From Forficula auricularia (taxonomy: Eukaryota; Arthropoda; Insecta; Dermaptera; Forficulidae), in NCBI GenBank assembly GCA_024734495.1, contig JALMQS010000068.1, forward strand, positions 310,001-374,000: DNA of 64,000 bases. The letters are read 5' to 3'. Positions 38,092 through 48,119 of this stretch are shown piece by piece (position 1 is the first letter of the stretch; each line of letters opens with the position of its first letter). A model generated the notes under the pieces. It searched no databases and was not told the origin of the DNA. It was given only the letters and a program-made list of their open reading frames with translations. The position numbers and the translations under genes are program-made.

Positions 38092-38262
38092 ATGGTGGGT
38101 GACCCGGGTATACCACATATAAACGATAAGGATAATATTACAGATATTGAAATGGGAACTGAATTGAAGGTAAACAAAACAAATAATTCGTCTAAAATTG
38201 ACCATTCTAAATTAAATAAGCTGACGTGTTCTGATGTGGCCATCCACTTGACTTTACCATAG
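38092..38262 (+). pseudogene. 56-codon ORF, possibly N-terminus of a broken LINE ORF1
   Basis: Starts MVGDPGIPHINDKD, is acidic and polar, and stops at 38262 where the AAATTTGGTTGAG repeat begins. A gag-like fragment resumes in the same orientation at 38884, after that repeat ends. The layout fits an ORF1-like protein split by the inserted repeat. Alternatively, AAG-GTAAAC at 38167-38175 could be a splice donor. No homology is recognised for this piece alone. Confidence 0.3.
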
Positions 38263-38289
38263 AACCTGGCCCCTAGAATTATTTATAAT

Positions 38290-38905
38290 CATTTAGGGGG
38301 GGGGGTAGTTTTTTGCATTTTTATACTTCTGGGGTCCCATTGATTATGTATACAAAATTTGGTTGAGTTTGGTAAATGGCCAAGATTTTCATTTTTTGAC
38401 CCCCCCTCCCCCCATTTTGGGCGGTTAGTTTTTGCATTTTTAGACTTCACTGATTATGTATACAAAATTTGGTTGAGTTTGCTCAAAAACGGCCTAGATT
38501 TTTTAATTTTTAACCCCCCCCTCCACCCCCTTAATTTTGGGTAGATATGCACCAAAATCTAATCAGCTCTTAATCTCAAAATGGACCAAAACTACGTGTG
38601 AAATTTGGTTTCGATATTCGCACTAGTTTTTGAGCTAGCTCGTCCACAAAATTTGGTAACGCACAGACTAACTAACAGACATTTTGACAAAACAATTATT
38701 ATCTCGAAAAATATAATGTTTTCGATGTTCACTTATTAGGGCTTTTTTGTAGAGCGAAGTGTCATGGCTTCGCTCAATTTTTTTAATCAAAATAGTTTCA
38801 GCTGTTTTTGAGATATTTTGAAAAAAAGAAGCAAAAAAAACCACCTTTTTCATGCACGATTACAATACTTGACCATACCCTGTATGGTAAAGTAAAAATA
38901 AATAA
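38290..38905. repeat. second copy of the AAATTTGGTTGAG repeat
   Basis: Units with ATTATGTATACAAAATTTGG and TTTTGGGCGGTTAG, then GTTTCAGCTGTTTTTGAGAT and ATTACAATACTTGACCATA, in the same order as 36560-37010. Confidence 0.75.
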
Positions 38906-39204
38906 ATATACATTTATGGATGCAGGCCCTTATATGGTCTTTGTTGAATCCACTGACAAATTCATTAAAAGATTACATCCCATGAAAGTTGGAAAATTAA
39001 TTTTTTCGAATTTTCCCAAATACAAGACCTCCATTCAAAATATTATGTCAGTCCGATTAAATAAAATTAAAATAGAACTAAATAATTACGAATCAGCCAA
39101 CAACAAAAAACAATTACATATAGTATATATTTTTAGAACCCGTCCTATTGCTCGACACCATAATGAAAATTTGGTAGGTAATTATTTAAATTTTCCAAAG
39201 TTTT
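38884..39204 (+). pseudogene. LINE ORF1/gag-like fragment
   Basis: The reading frame contains DAGPYMVFVEST, then KRLHPMKVGKLIF and MSVRLNKIKIELNNYESANN. This order (GP-x-x-V-x-V-E, LHPM-x-x-GK, then a short basic RRM-like strand and an AN motif) is that of arthropod gag-like nucleic-acid-binding proteins of Jockey/X-element-type LINEs. Only ~105 codons remain before the stop at 39204. No zinc knuckles follow, so it is a truncated remnant. Confidence 0.55.
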
Positions 39205-39242
39205 GAGGCTATCAGCTTTATCAATTTTTAATTTTTTAACAT

Positions 39243-39283
39243 AAAAATCTTGAAATTTGTGTGACATAATTTATGGACGGCCC
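39243..39283. mobile_element. MITE-2 right-end fragment
   Basis: AAATTTGTGTGACATAATTT then ATGGACGGCCC, matching the right end of 31422-31731. Confidence 0.7.
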
Positions 39284-39351
39284 GTTATTTCAAGTTAAGG
39301 ACAATATATTTAATCGAAGAAGGGTTTTTTAATAAAATGTGCACCACTTAC

Positions 39352-39447
39352 ATTTGGAACAGCTGACGCTGAATGGACCATATGACTTGGTGGATAATTC
39401 ACTCTATATTGGACTAGTAGGCATAGATGATCCGCCACTGCATTCTT
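39352..39447 (-). CDS. candidate internal coding exon, unknown gene
   Basis: On the minus strand a TTATTTTCAG acceptor and an AAT-GTAAGTGG donor bracket exactly 96 nt (32 codons) open in one frame. It begins KNAVADHLCLLVQYRVNY and continues through PPSHMVHSASAVPN. An upstream minus-strand ATG at 40811-40809 sits directly before a GTAAGTAAG donor and would join in frame (M-K-N-A ...). I do not recognise the protein and cannot find further exons. It could be chance. Confidence 0.3.
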
Positions 39448-39590
39448 CTGAAAATAATAATTAAAAAATTAATAAATTTTGCTCTGTGTGTGTGTGTGTT
39501 TGATATTCTCTGAATACATTTAATCTGATTGAAGGAGACAATAAAAGAGTGTGTCTTCTGCTGGAATTATAAATTTTATTTATAATGAGA

Positions 39591-39623
39591 CTATAGTTTC
39601 GATGGCTTTGCCCTCTTCATCAG
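39591..39623 (-). ncRNA. hammerhead-like core (family B, left arm)
   Basis: Minus strand CTGATGAA, GAGGGC-AAA-GCCATC (six pairs, one mismatch), GAAAC, TATAGTC. Stem III would be the palindrome ACTATAGT with GUC as cleavage triplet. Confidence 0.55.
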
Positions 39624-39717
39624 TCTATTACAATTGATTCATAGGAATTAATGTATGAATGGAATGAATGAAGACTTTCCATTCAAACATTAATTCCTGT
39701 GAATCAATTGTAATAGA

Positions 39718-39759
39718 CTGATGAAGAGGACCGAAAGACCCTCGGAGAAACTATAGTCT
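39718..39759 (+). ncRNA. hammerhead-like core (family B, right arm), degenerate
   Basis: CTGATGAA, GAGGACC-GAAA-GACCCTC, an extra GGA, then GAAACTATAGTC. Duplicated bases disturb stem II. Confidence 0.4.
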
Positions 39760-39872
39760 CGTTATAAATAAAATTTCTAATTTAGCCTGCACACATTCTC
39801 TCCTTATTGTCTCCTATATATAAAAATTCTGCTACTCTCGACAAAAAACTTTCAATTTAATTTAATCTGATT

Positions 39873-41165
39873 TTAAACTTAAGAATGTATGTCTAATTTT
39901 ATTTATGATCTGAAAGGATCTTTTTGATTGAACTATTTATGAGGAAATTATTAAATTCAATTTTTTTTATGATTTACACAAAGTTTCGATTTTGATTTCT
40001 CAACCTAACTTTTGTATGAATACACTATAAAATTTCAATTTTATTATTTACCATGGATAGTCCAACTATTATTAGAGACGAATTTCAATTACAAATATAT
40101 TTTTTGTACAAGTTTGTGATCTAATATTTATTTATTTAATAAATTTCTTTAAACAAATTAATAAAATCGTCCAAAATACATTTTATAATGAGAATTCGTT
40201 CATTGTTAGGAACCTCATTTTTGCCTATTATTTTTGTTTTAGAACAATTATCGAGTGCCAGTGAAAATCTAAAGTGTAGCGCACTGCTCATACATCGGCG
40301 TAACACAACAATCCAATATGTTATTAAAAAATGAGTTAAGAATAACTCAAGATCGTTGTTTGGATAAAATAAGAATATATTTTTTATTTATTTATAATAA
40401 TAATAATAAGATTAATGTTACCTAATTATAATTTAGCAAAGAGTTTTAATTTGAGTATTCTCAAATGGCATTGACAATGAAATGACCTAAGTAAGGGGAA
40501 GTGAGGGGAGGTAGAAAAGACCGCTAGAAATCGAAAAGGAGTGGGGAAGGGGGGGGGGGGAACAATTACATTAAATATAATATAATATATAATTATATAT
40601 AGTAAAAATAATATATAATAAAACTAAATAATTAGAAATATAATCAGAATTGAAGTTTGAATGAAAATAATGATAAAAAATTAAGAATATTAGTAACCAA
40701 TTTTTCCCGCCAAACAATTATTTCTATCAATTCGAAAATAAATAATTTCCAACTTAATTAAATCTCAAATGATGAATAATTAATAAAAATGAAGTAAAAC
40801 TTACTTACCATGTTACTCTCTGAAGAAATAATTAGCACATATTAGGAAAAAACTTAATTGATGACAGTTAATTAAAAGTTGCAACCGTCTATATCAATTA
40901 TTTTGTGCAAATGGACGCGAACAGGACGCGAATAATGTTTAGGGTTCAAATTGGCCGTAAGAGTGCAGATGGAAAAAGTAGTGGGGATAATTAAATTGAA
41001 TTAGAAATGGACTAAGTGGGGGAGAAGCTCTATTGTCAATTGAAAGGAAATTCAAATCCAAATTATAAATTTATTTCTAAAATTATATGAAATAATAAAT
41101 AATCCAATAAAAAACAATAAATATAAATTTATTTTTATATATTGACTAAACAAGTGTCATATTAA
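39873..41165. other. AT-rich sequence, little recognised
   Basis: Contains only the candidate first-exon end at 40809 and a G-run at 40550-40560. Otherwise nothing recognised. Confidence 0.4.
40809..40830 (-). other. candidate first exon end (ATG then splice donor)
   Basis: Minus strand CTTCAGAGAGTAACATG followed by GTAAGTAAG. If spliced to 39447 this ATG opens the frame of the candidate exon. The exon start is unknown. Confidence 0.25.
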
Positions 41166-41302
41166 ATTAAGAGGGCCTCAAAATGGGTACTCGTTGTCGA
41201 AAATCTACAATTTAAATATTTATATATTTTCACTTAATTATAAAATAATCCGGGGCAATTGCGAGTCAGACTTTCTTTTCCAGGGTTTTGTACTTAATAT
41301 AT
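41166..41302. repeat. 137-bp dispersed repeat, copy 1
   Basis: Nearly identical to 47205-47341 (GAGGGCCTCAAAATGG ... CCAGGGTTTTGTACTTAAT). Non-coding, mobile origin likely, family unknown. Confidence 0.8.
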
Positions 41303-41305
41303 ATT

Positions 41306-41335
41306 ACTAGCTGAATGACCCGCCGCTCTGAGAAT
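41306..41335 (-). mobile_element. Helitron-like 3' terminus
   Basis: Minus strand GCGGCGGGTCATTCAGCTAG then T: a CTAG end following a GC-rich segment, resembling common insect Helitron termini. Confidence 0.4.
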
Positions 41336-41551
41336 TCAATCTTTTGGCCCGCAACAAAGGCCGTCAGGCATCGGAAAAATAATTATATCTTCTAAAATAC
41401 TTGAGATATCAAATTAATTTTTATTTCTCCTTCAAAAAATGAGTGAATATTGTATTGTATATTAAAGCAATTATAAATAAATAAAATAATTTGAAAGTTT
41501 ATCGAATCATCGAATTATTAATAAGAAATCTCATTATTAATAAGAAATCTC

Positions 41552-42844
41552 ACTCAGTGTTGCCTTATTTCTAGACGCGTCGATAGAAACCTCCCAGACA
41601 TATCATTCGATTCAAACTCACTGGAATTCAGGGATAAAATTTCAATGCTAGGCGTCACACTAGGGTCTGACCTTTCTTGGAATGACCATATCTCAACCAC
41701 TGCTAAAGCTGCAGCGCGCAAGCTTGGTCTCCTATTTAGGTCTAGACGCTATTATACTCCCAGTCAACTTCTTACACTGTATAAGGCTCAAATTCGCCCC
41801 TGTCTCGAATATGGCTCTCATCTGTGGAGAGGGGCCTCCAAGCATTCTCTTGCCACACTGGATGCAATTCAGAAGCGAGCAATTAAACTAATAGGAGACC
41901 CGGCCCTAACTAAATCAATCGACTCCCTGGCTCATCGAAGAAACGTTTCTGCCCTTTCCCTGTACTACAGATACTATCATGGTGTCTGTTCAGTCGAGAA
42001 TTATCCCCCCCTAAAGCCCTCTTTAAGAGAAACACGCGGTTTTCGAAAGCTCAGCACCCCTCGCTGTCAAGTTGGATAAAAATCGAACAAGCGCTTTCGC
42101 TAACTCTTTTATTCCTATGACCTCCATAGACTGGAACTCGCTCCCACCCACCGTCTTCCCCGCGACTTATAACCTTCAGCTGTTTAAGACCAGTATCCAC
42201 AGATACCTTCGACCCCTACCCACCCCATAAAAACCCTTCTTCTTCCTCTTTTCACGAATTTTGTTCTGAATTTATCATTTAAATTTATATAATTTGTAAT
42301 AAGTCTATTTGTTTTTTATATTTATATTTACTTATATTAGATTTATGTTTATGTTCTGAATTTATAGTTTGAATTTATATAATTTATTATAAGTTTATTT
42401 ATGTTTTTTATATTTATATTTACTTATATTAGATTTATATTTATATTGAATTTATATATTTATAATTCGTATATATGTGTTGTTTAGTTTGTATATATAT
42501 TTATTTTAAATTCATTTGGGCTATTTTGCACAATAAATTGTAAATAATCATATCTGGTGCATATATTTATATTTGTTCTTAGATTTTGTCTTAAAAAAGC
42601 CCTTGTTCATTTATATAATTCTATTGAAATGTGTCTAATAATCTATAAGTTTTTTTCCTATTCATTTATCATTGGACTTTGTTTTCTAATTATAATATGT
42701 TTATGTTATCATCTATCTTTCCTATTGTCTTTGTCATTTATACTTTAGTTTTATGTTATTTTTTCATACTTTACTGTTTATATACATGTACTTGTGATTT
42801 GTAAAAAAGGGTGTGACTGCCCATTAAATAAATAAATAAATAAA
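41552..42844 (+). pseudogene. LINE ORF2 C-terminal remnant with 3' UTR and (AAAT)n tail
   Basis: The frame from 41552 reads CCLISRRVDRNL, then MLGVTLGSDLSWNDHI, ARKLGLLFRSRRYYTPSQLL, YKAQIRPCLEYGSHLW and LDAIQKRAIKLIGDP. This is the thumb and post-RT region of Jockey/CR1-type ORF2 proteins. The frame breaks near 42000 and 42060, after which DWNSLPPTVFPATYN and a stop at 42230 finish the protein. AT-rich 3' UTR runs to an (AAAT)n tail at ~42825-42844. The catalytic YxDD region is missing: a 5'-truncated, frameshifted insertion, fairly young by its similarity to intact proteins. Confidence 0.85.
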
Positions 42845-42928
42845 ACCTATTTAAAATATATTTTTAATGCGGCCTACTGTAAACTTGGCTATTTTGACAT
42901 AGGAGGTTGTGAACCTTCACCATCGATA

Positions 42929-43561
42929 GGCCTATTTCACATATATGCCGTTCCATTCGGTTCGGTTCCTTTTATGCCGCTTCCGATAAGTATGATAACG
43001 GTAGCTAATAGAAACCGTAGAGCACCGAATACCCTCTCGACACGTACAGGTTTCTATTAGGTACAAATACGTGTCCAGGGAACAGAAAGCAATCAACTCG
43101 TTCACACACGCTCGGTTCAGTTTCTATTTTAACCTGATAGCGAGTGGATGTCTCGGTCTCGTACAAAATTGTGCAAACTTAATTTTTGAAAGTTTTGACG
43201 CAGTTGATAAAATGAGCGGTTTACCAGATGTTGATGTGGATCGGCTGATTACTGCAGTGCAATCTAAACCTGTGAAAAATATAAGGATAAATTTAAGAAA
43301 ATGGTGTAGAATGCTCCAAAATCCTGCGGTAAAGTGATGAGAGGGTCCTTCCAATGAATTCTAATAGTATTCCTCCTTCGTTTTTTGATTTTTCTATAGA
43401 GAGACAACATGGCAACAACTTGCTTTCTCTCCATGATCACTACTGAGTGTACGAAAAAAAACCTAATATGATCCGTTTGAGAACCCTGTATGTGTGAAGG
43501 GGTTTCATTCGTTTTCGGTTGCACTGAATCGAATGGAACTGTATTTTGTGTGAAACAGGCC
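42929..43561 (+). mobile_element. PIF/Harbinger-like element with MADF-like remnant
   Basis: Ends GGCCTATTTCACA and TGTGTGAAACAGGCC are inverted, continued by GTTCCATTCG blocks, and flanked by ATA on both sides (3-bp TSD). Inside, 43212-43337 encodes MSGLPDVDVDRLITAVQSKP, which resembles the start of a MADF/Myb-SANT-like DNA-binding domain (the accessory protein of PIF/Harbinger elements), then diverges and stops after 41 codons. No transposase is present, so it is non-autonomous. Confidence 0.6.
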
Positions 43562-43790
43562 ATATGGTAACTTCAGATAACGACAAAGCAGATCAGTTAC
43601 CCATAGATAGTATAGCAAACTCAAACTCTATAGTGATCAAAGATAACAAGTTTTTAGATGCAGAAGCATGGCTTAAAGAAAGATTCCTAAAAAATTAGAA
43701 TGTGAAATTGAAAAGAGTGGCAAAAGATCGCCAAACTCATTAGGCTCGTCTACACATCAATATCAGAACAAGTCATTGACAAGACAATTT
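43562..43790 (+). other. short coding-like remnant, unidentified
   Basis: After the Harbinger-like end, one frame reads MVTSDNDKADQLPIDSIAN ... KFLDAEAWLKERFLKN then stop. Codon composition looks protein-like, but no family is recognised. Confidence 0.25.
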
Positions 43791-43796
43791 TCATTT

Positions 43797-44440
43797 TATT
43801 TATTTTATTTCAACGGCTAATGCCAAATATACAGTAATATAGTACAATATTTATCAAACATAATACATTATAACAATATTAATAATAGAAAGCAAAATAA
43901 TACATTATAATAACTCATAAAATAAGACAATAACAATAATAAAAACAAAATAATACATTAAAATTATGGGTATTAAATAAATTTTTTTTATAAAAATGAC
44001 AAATATGCAGGGAAGTTAACTATTTAAGCCCTGAAAAAATGTTGGCAATAAAATATAAATTATCTGCATAAAAAATACAGTCCCCACTTCCCTATAACAA
44101 CTTTAATAATTTAATCAAGACATAACTAAACAAAATAAATTCAATACAATGTTCACTCATAGATTAGTGTTAGCTTTTTGAGCAAAATTGCAGCTCTGTT
44201 AATTCTTATGAGAAATCCAGAGGGTTTTCCAATCGATGTGACAAATTATTGTAACATTGAATTAGTCTGATTACAGGATTTGCTTCAGAGTGCCGACTGC
44301 AAGGTGTCTCTGGATAAAATGGTAATCTGTTTCTTAATAAATAATTTGAACTCTGTATAGGAAATGGATTTTGAAGTTCTGAACATTTCACCTGGATGGA
44401 CTTAATTTTATATAAAAATAAAACGTCAGAAGCAATCATA
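43797..44440 (-). pseudogene. LINE ORF2 C-terminal remnant with 3' end
   Basis: Minus strand 44439-44206 reads SDVLFLYKIKSIQVKCSELQ ... NRLPFYPETPCSRHS ... NPVIRLIQCYNNLSHRLENP. This is the conserved tail of LINE ORF2 proteins (DxLFLYKI ... R-x-F, N-x-P-I-R-x). A 3' UTR continues to an (AAATA)-type tail at 43797-43815. RT core absent. Confidence 0.65.
44015..44130 (+). repeat. deleted copy of foldback family E arm
   Basis: Matches 57025-57145 (ATATGCAGGGAAGTTAACTA, AAGCCCTGA, GTTGGCAATAAAATATAAAT), but the hammerhead-like stem II and GAAAC are deleted. It lies inside the LINE 3' region above. Confidence 0.65.
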
Positions 44441-44469
44441 GAAGAAGAAGACAGAAAGTTTCAGCAGTA

Positions 44470-45187
44470 GAAGCATAATATTTACGTATAAGTACGTAAG
44501 TAATAAGTACGAGTGTTTCCTCAGAAAATACAGTTCTGTACTTTTATGTATTGTTTGCTTGAGAATACAACAGAGAATAAACTGCCCAAATACCCTTAAA
44601 CAAAGGAAAAGTCTGTACTTTATGAAGGCATAAAGCTGTCTATAATGAAAATTAACTATGCAAAAAGGGTTATCGAGTGCCGAGTTTCAGGGACTCTACT
44701 GTATACCATAAAGTAATAATAACTTAAACAAAACAAAAAGAAAACAAAGTAAAATAGGAAAATAAATCATTAACTCTCTGACTATGAGTTCATATGTCAA
44801 GACGAGTGAATAGCCCGCCTGACATTCCTCAGGAACTGTCAAGAACGTTTGACAGCTACCACTAAAGAAGTTTATATTCGAACAATTGTCATTAAATAGG
44901 CCAGCTATGCGATCAATAGGCCCATTCTGGACGTAGCTTTTTGTAGATTTTATACAATTGATTTTAGACAAAATATTTACACAACTGAAAAGAAAAAATT
45001 AGTTTTATAATATTAAAAAAATCTAGAAAGAAAATTCTTTCTCGTTTATAATTGATTTGTTAATCTGAATCCGAGCTCATTTTTGAAAAACATTCCAACT
45101 CTTTTCAAAAATAAGATGCTCAAATCTTTACTTTTATATTAAAAAAATCTTTTAAGAAACAATCTTAAAAATGTTTCATTGGGTTGA
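44470..45187. other. AT-rich sequence, nothing recognised
   Basis: A 91-codon minus ORF (44971-44696) ends in a hydrophobic, low-complexity stretch and has no recognised relative. Confidence 0.35.
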
Positions 45188-45465
45188 GAAACAAAGAGGT
45201 TGTCCTCTGCTTGATGCAAATAAACATACACGCATATAATTCTGTCTGGCCCACAAGCTGAGAAAGAAGGAAAAAATTGTCAATATCCAAATGTTACTGA
45301 TCCCATGAAAAATATAATATTTATAATTAAAAAGACTGATGATGAGGGACAAGCCTTCGAAACTATAGTCTCAAACAAATAAATAATATATATACATATA
45401 TTTATATATGTGTGTAAGTTTATTTGCATCAAGCAGAGGACAACCTCTTTGTTTCTCTCTATGTG
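45188..45465 (+). mobile_element. foldback family A element
   Basis: Inverted ends GAGAAACAAAGAGGTTGTCC (45189) and GGACAACCTCTTTGTTTCTC (45437). The left arm continues CTGCTTGATGCAAATAAAC and the right arm mirrors it. The internal sequence matches 27180-27370. It abuts an RT fragment and may have inserted into it. No clear TSD. Confidence 0.75.
45336..45372 (+). ncRNA. hammerhead-like core (family A)
   Basis: CTGATGAT, arms GAGGGA/GCCTTC with loop CAA (imperfect), GAAAC, TATAGTCTC. GAAACTATAGTC gives a palindromic stem III ACTATAGT and a GUC triplet. Confidence 0.5.
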
Positions 45466-45655
45466 TAACAGTTGAACGAGAAGGCACAGATCCGTGCTGT
45501 TTACTTGAAATAGCTTCTGAGCAAAGTAGAAGAATCTTATTGTACATACTAATCCTATCCAAGAGTTTCGGGATAGGGCTTATAATAGCTATTGGACTGT
45601 AATTTCGTATATTGTTACGAGAACCGTTCTTATAAATTAGAGTGAGATTAAACAT
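45464..45655 (-). pseudogene. reverse-transcriptase fragment (LINE)
   Basis: Minus strand reads YKNGSRNNIRNYSPIAIIS, PIPKLLDRI, then ISSKQHGSVPSRSTVT. This is the N-terminal part of the non-LTR RT domain (NYRPI, PKLFE, QHGF-x-x-x-RST). It ends abruptly at the family A element. Upstream and downstream RT motifs are missing. Confidence 0.75.
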
Positions 45656-45659
45656 CTTA

Positions 45660-46790
45660 TTTACAATTTAGCTAATTCAGAAAGAAAATAAAAATAATAA
45701 TAATAATTAGATATAGTCTTATAATATTTACAATAAAAGAGTTTATTAATTTATTAGATTTATAGTATTCTCCAGCACTTTCACTCCAAAATCCAATTTA
45801 GATGACATAAAATGTAAAACAATACAATAATGAATTTGTATATAAATAAGCAAACAATAAAACAAATATAAGTAAACAAATATTTATAATAATTAATTGA
45901 CATAAAAGCAAGATATTATTCAAAAGGACATAGATAAAAGATATATAAAGGGATGCCTATGAGTCGGCAAGTAATAGAAAGATTTACAATTCAAATAGCA
46001 AAATGGCAATAAAAAACGAAAAAGAACTCAAAAATATTCCATCTGATTTTTGGTATTTAAATTCAACTCATTAACTGTACTAGTTCATCATAATCTACTA
46101 AATTATAGTACAAGATTTCGTTAGGCACAATTTTTAAGGAACTTTTAAGGTTTTCATTTGACCCTTGTCACGTATTTCTGAAAATTTTGACAATGTTTTA
46201 GATTATTCTCATGGAGATAAAGATTATTTTCATATAAAATTTATGAAAAAGAATTTCTTTTCGAAAACTTTTGACACATCTAAAAGTGGTCTATATTGGA
46301 TTTTTATTATTAACATTTCTCAAATTAATCTTATTATAGGTATCTATATTTTTCTGTTTTTATTAAGAAATTAATCTAAATTGTGCCTAAAATTTGTTTG
46401 TACAAAATAAATTCTTGCTTGTTTTTTATTGCATAATATATAAAATGAATACAACGATGATCTGAAAATTATTACTAAAAATGTCAAAAAAGAAAACAAA
46501 TAACAAACCTAAACAAATTGACAATACTCGAAATGTTAATAAATTAGTTAGTAAAAAGTTAATAGAAACTAAACACAAACGAGATAAAATCTATCTCACA
46601 CAAAACATTCTGTGAAAAAACAGGCCAAGTTCGAAAAAGAAGTGAAATCTAGTGTGTAGCCAAGTTAAATTCGCCAAGAATAATTAAGTTGAGAGATCTA
46701 CTATTTTCTGTTTATGTTTCTGTTTAGGAGCAGCTTTTTTATTTTCATTTGATTTTAATTATTCTCCAGACAGAGAGCCATATGGAATAG
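45660..46790. other. AT-rich sequence, nothing recognised
   Basis: A 69-codon + ORF (46165-46374) has no recognised relative. No other feature. Confidence 0.35.
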
Positions 46791-46912
46791 AATGAATCAA
46801 ATGAATTAAATTGAAAGTTTTTGCCGAGAGTAGCAGAATTTTATATATTGAAGGAGACAATAAAGAATGTGTCTTCTGCTGGAATTATAAATTTTATTTA
46901 TTTATAACGAGA

Positions 46913-46946
46913 CTATAGTTTCGAGGGCTTCTGCCCTTTTCATCAC
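46913..46946 (-). ncRNA. hammerhead-like core (family B)
   Basis: Minus strand GTGATGAA (C3 replaced by G), AAGGGC-AGA-AGCCCT-type arms, CGAAACTATAGTC. One core mutation, so activity is unlikely. Confidence 0.4.
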
Positions 46947-47030
46947 TATTACAATGTATTCACAGGAATTAATTTATGAATGTTTATGAAAACATTCATA
47001 AATTAATTCCTGTGAATACATTGTAATAGA

Positions 47031-47067
47031 CTGATGAAGAAGGCAAAGCCCTCGAAACTATAGTCTC
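47031..47067 (+). ncRNA. hammerhead-like core (family B)
   Basis: CTGATGAA, GAAGGC-AAA-GCCCTC (one mismatch), GAAAC, TATAGTC. After the GUC triplet, UC pairs with GA just before the core, and TTATA downstream can pair with TGTAA upstream, forming an interrupted stem I. Confidence 0.55.
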
Positions 47068-47204
47068 GTTATAAATAAATAAAATGTATAATTCCAGCAG
47101 AAGACACACTCTTTTATTGTCTCCTTCAATCAAATGAATTGTTTATTTCTGTTCTCTAATGCCCTAGTTTTGATTTGATCTAATAATAATAAATAAATAT
47201 AAAA

Positions 47205-47341
47205 TTAAGAGGGCCTCAAAATGGATAGTCGTTGTCGAAAATCTACAATTTAAATATTTACATATTTTCACTTAATTATAAAATAATCCGGTGCAACTGC
47301 GAGTCAGACTTTCTTTTCCAGGGTTTTGTACTTAATATATT
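47205..47341. repeat. 137-bp dispersed repeat, copy 2
   Basis: See 41166-41302. Confidence 0.8.
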
Positions 47342-47671
47342 ATCAACTTTGCAAGTAACAACTACTTATATCATTCTCCCTTAATTAGACTTCACAGAAA
47401 TGGCAATCTATTGGAACAACAGAAAATCGACATACTTAACACCAAAATAAAAAACAACTGGAAGTTGCAGTTTCCCTATAAATAGTCTAAACTTTGTATT
47501 GTATAATCTCGTATAAACATCGTATATTAAATCAATAGATAACTTATAGTTTGTTTTTTTACTTAGAGAAAGTGGTGTAGGTTTTAGGTGAAACATGATA
47601 TTAATTAATAAAGTAAAAGGGTGTGGTATTCACAGTGAATGAAATAAAACTCAAAGAGGTTTATACAAACT

Positions 47672-47703
47672 CAATATATTTCGGATTATTAGTCCATCAT
47701 CAG
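47672..47703 (-). ncRNA. hammerhead-like core, best-folded copy
   Basis: Minus strand CTGATGAT, GGACT-AAT-AATCC stem II (one C-A mismatch), GAA, AU palindrome, U. The next nine nt, GAGTTTGTA, pair with TGTAAACTC immediately 5' of CTGATGA (seven Watson-Crick and two G-U pairs). This gives a complete type-I layout: stem I, CUGANGA, stem II, GAAA, palindromic stem III, UU. Confidence 0.6.
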
Positions 47704-47739
47704 GAGTTTACAGGTTAAAACAGTTTTAACCTGTAAACT

Positions 47740-47771
47740 CTAATGATGGACTAATAATCCGAAATATATTG
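47740..47771 (+). ncRNA. hammerhead-like core, mutated partner
   Basis: Same as the opposite arm, but CTGATGATGG reads CTAATGATGG and one C is lost, breaking the catalytic box. Confidence 0.4.
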
Positions 47772-48119
47772 AGTTCGTATAAGCCTCTTTGAGTTTATCG
47801 CTGTGAAACTACACACCTATACTTTATTAATTAGATAACTTAGTTATAATTTTTTATATTCTTTATATGTAATTCTTATATTTTATTTTATGCTTTTTCT
47901 TATTAGACACTAGGTTTTATTCAGATTCCTGATAAATAATCTTTTTATCCTGTGTATATATATAGGTATTCTATATTTTCTTTATATCTTCATTGTAAAT
48001 TCTTGGATGTGGATTTAAAAAAAAAAAATTATTCTATAAATATGGTATGTAAGTATATACTTAAATGTAATCTCTTTATACTCTTTATATATAATTTTTA
48101 TATTTTTTATGCTAATAAA

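Larger units (their letters stand above)
39531..39860. mobile_element. foldback family B element, 12-bp TSD
   Basis: Flanked by TTTAATCTGATT (39519-39530 and 39861-39872). Left end GAAGGAGACAATAAAAGAG, right end CTGCTACTCTCGACAAAAAA plus CTTTCAATTTAA. Two divergent arms meet near 39660-39685, and each carries a hammerhead-like core. The right arm is longer, so the dimer is asymmetric. No ORF. Confidence 0.85.
46808..47127. mobile_element. foldback family B element, 13-bp TSD
   Basis: Flanked by AATCAAATGAATT (46795-46807 and 47128-47140). Starts AAATTGAAAGTTTTTGCC then GAGAGTAGCAGAA; ends CTTTTATTGTCTCCTTC. Opposite orientation to the copy at 39531. Arms meet near 46980-46990, and both carry a hammerhead-like core. 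Confidence 0.85.
47547..47831. mobile_element. foldback family C element, 11-bp TSD
   Basis: Flanked by TAGATAACTTA (47536-47546 and 47832-47842). A single-sided left extension contains GGTTTTAGGTGAAACAT. Inverted arms (ATTAATTAATAAAGTA.. / ..ACTTTATTAATTAG) follow, each ~110 bp with a hammerhead-like core. No ORF. Confidence 0.8.

Noticed and set aside
44696..44971. 91-codon minus ORF as a small membrane protein
   Set aside because: The hydrophobic tail comes from AT-rich low-complexity DNA; no recognisable domain or splice context.
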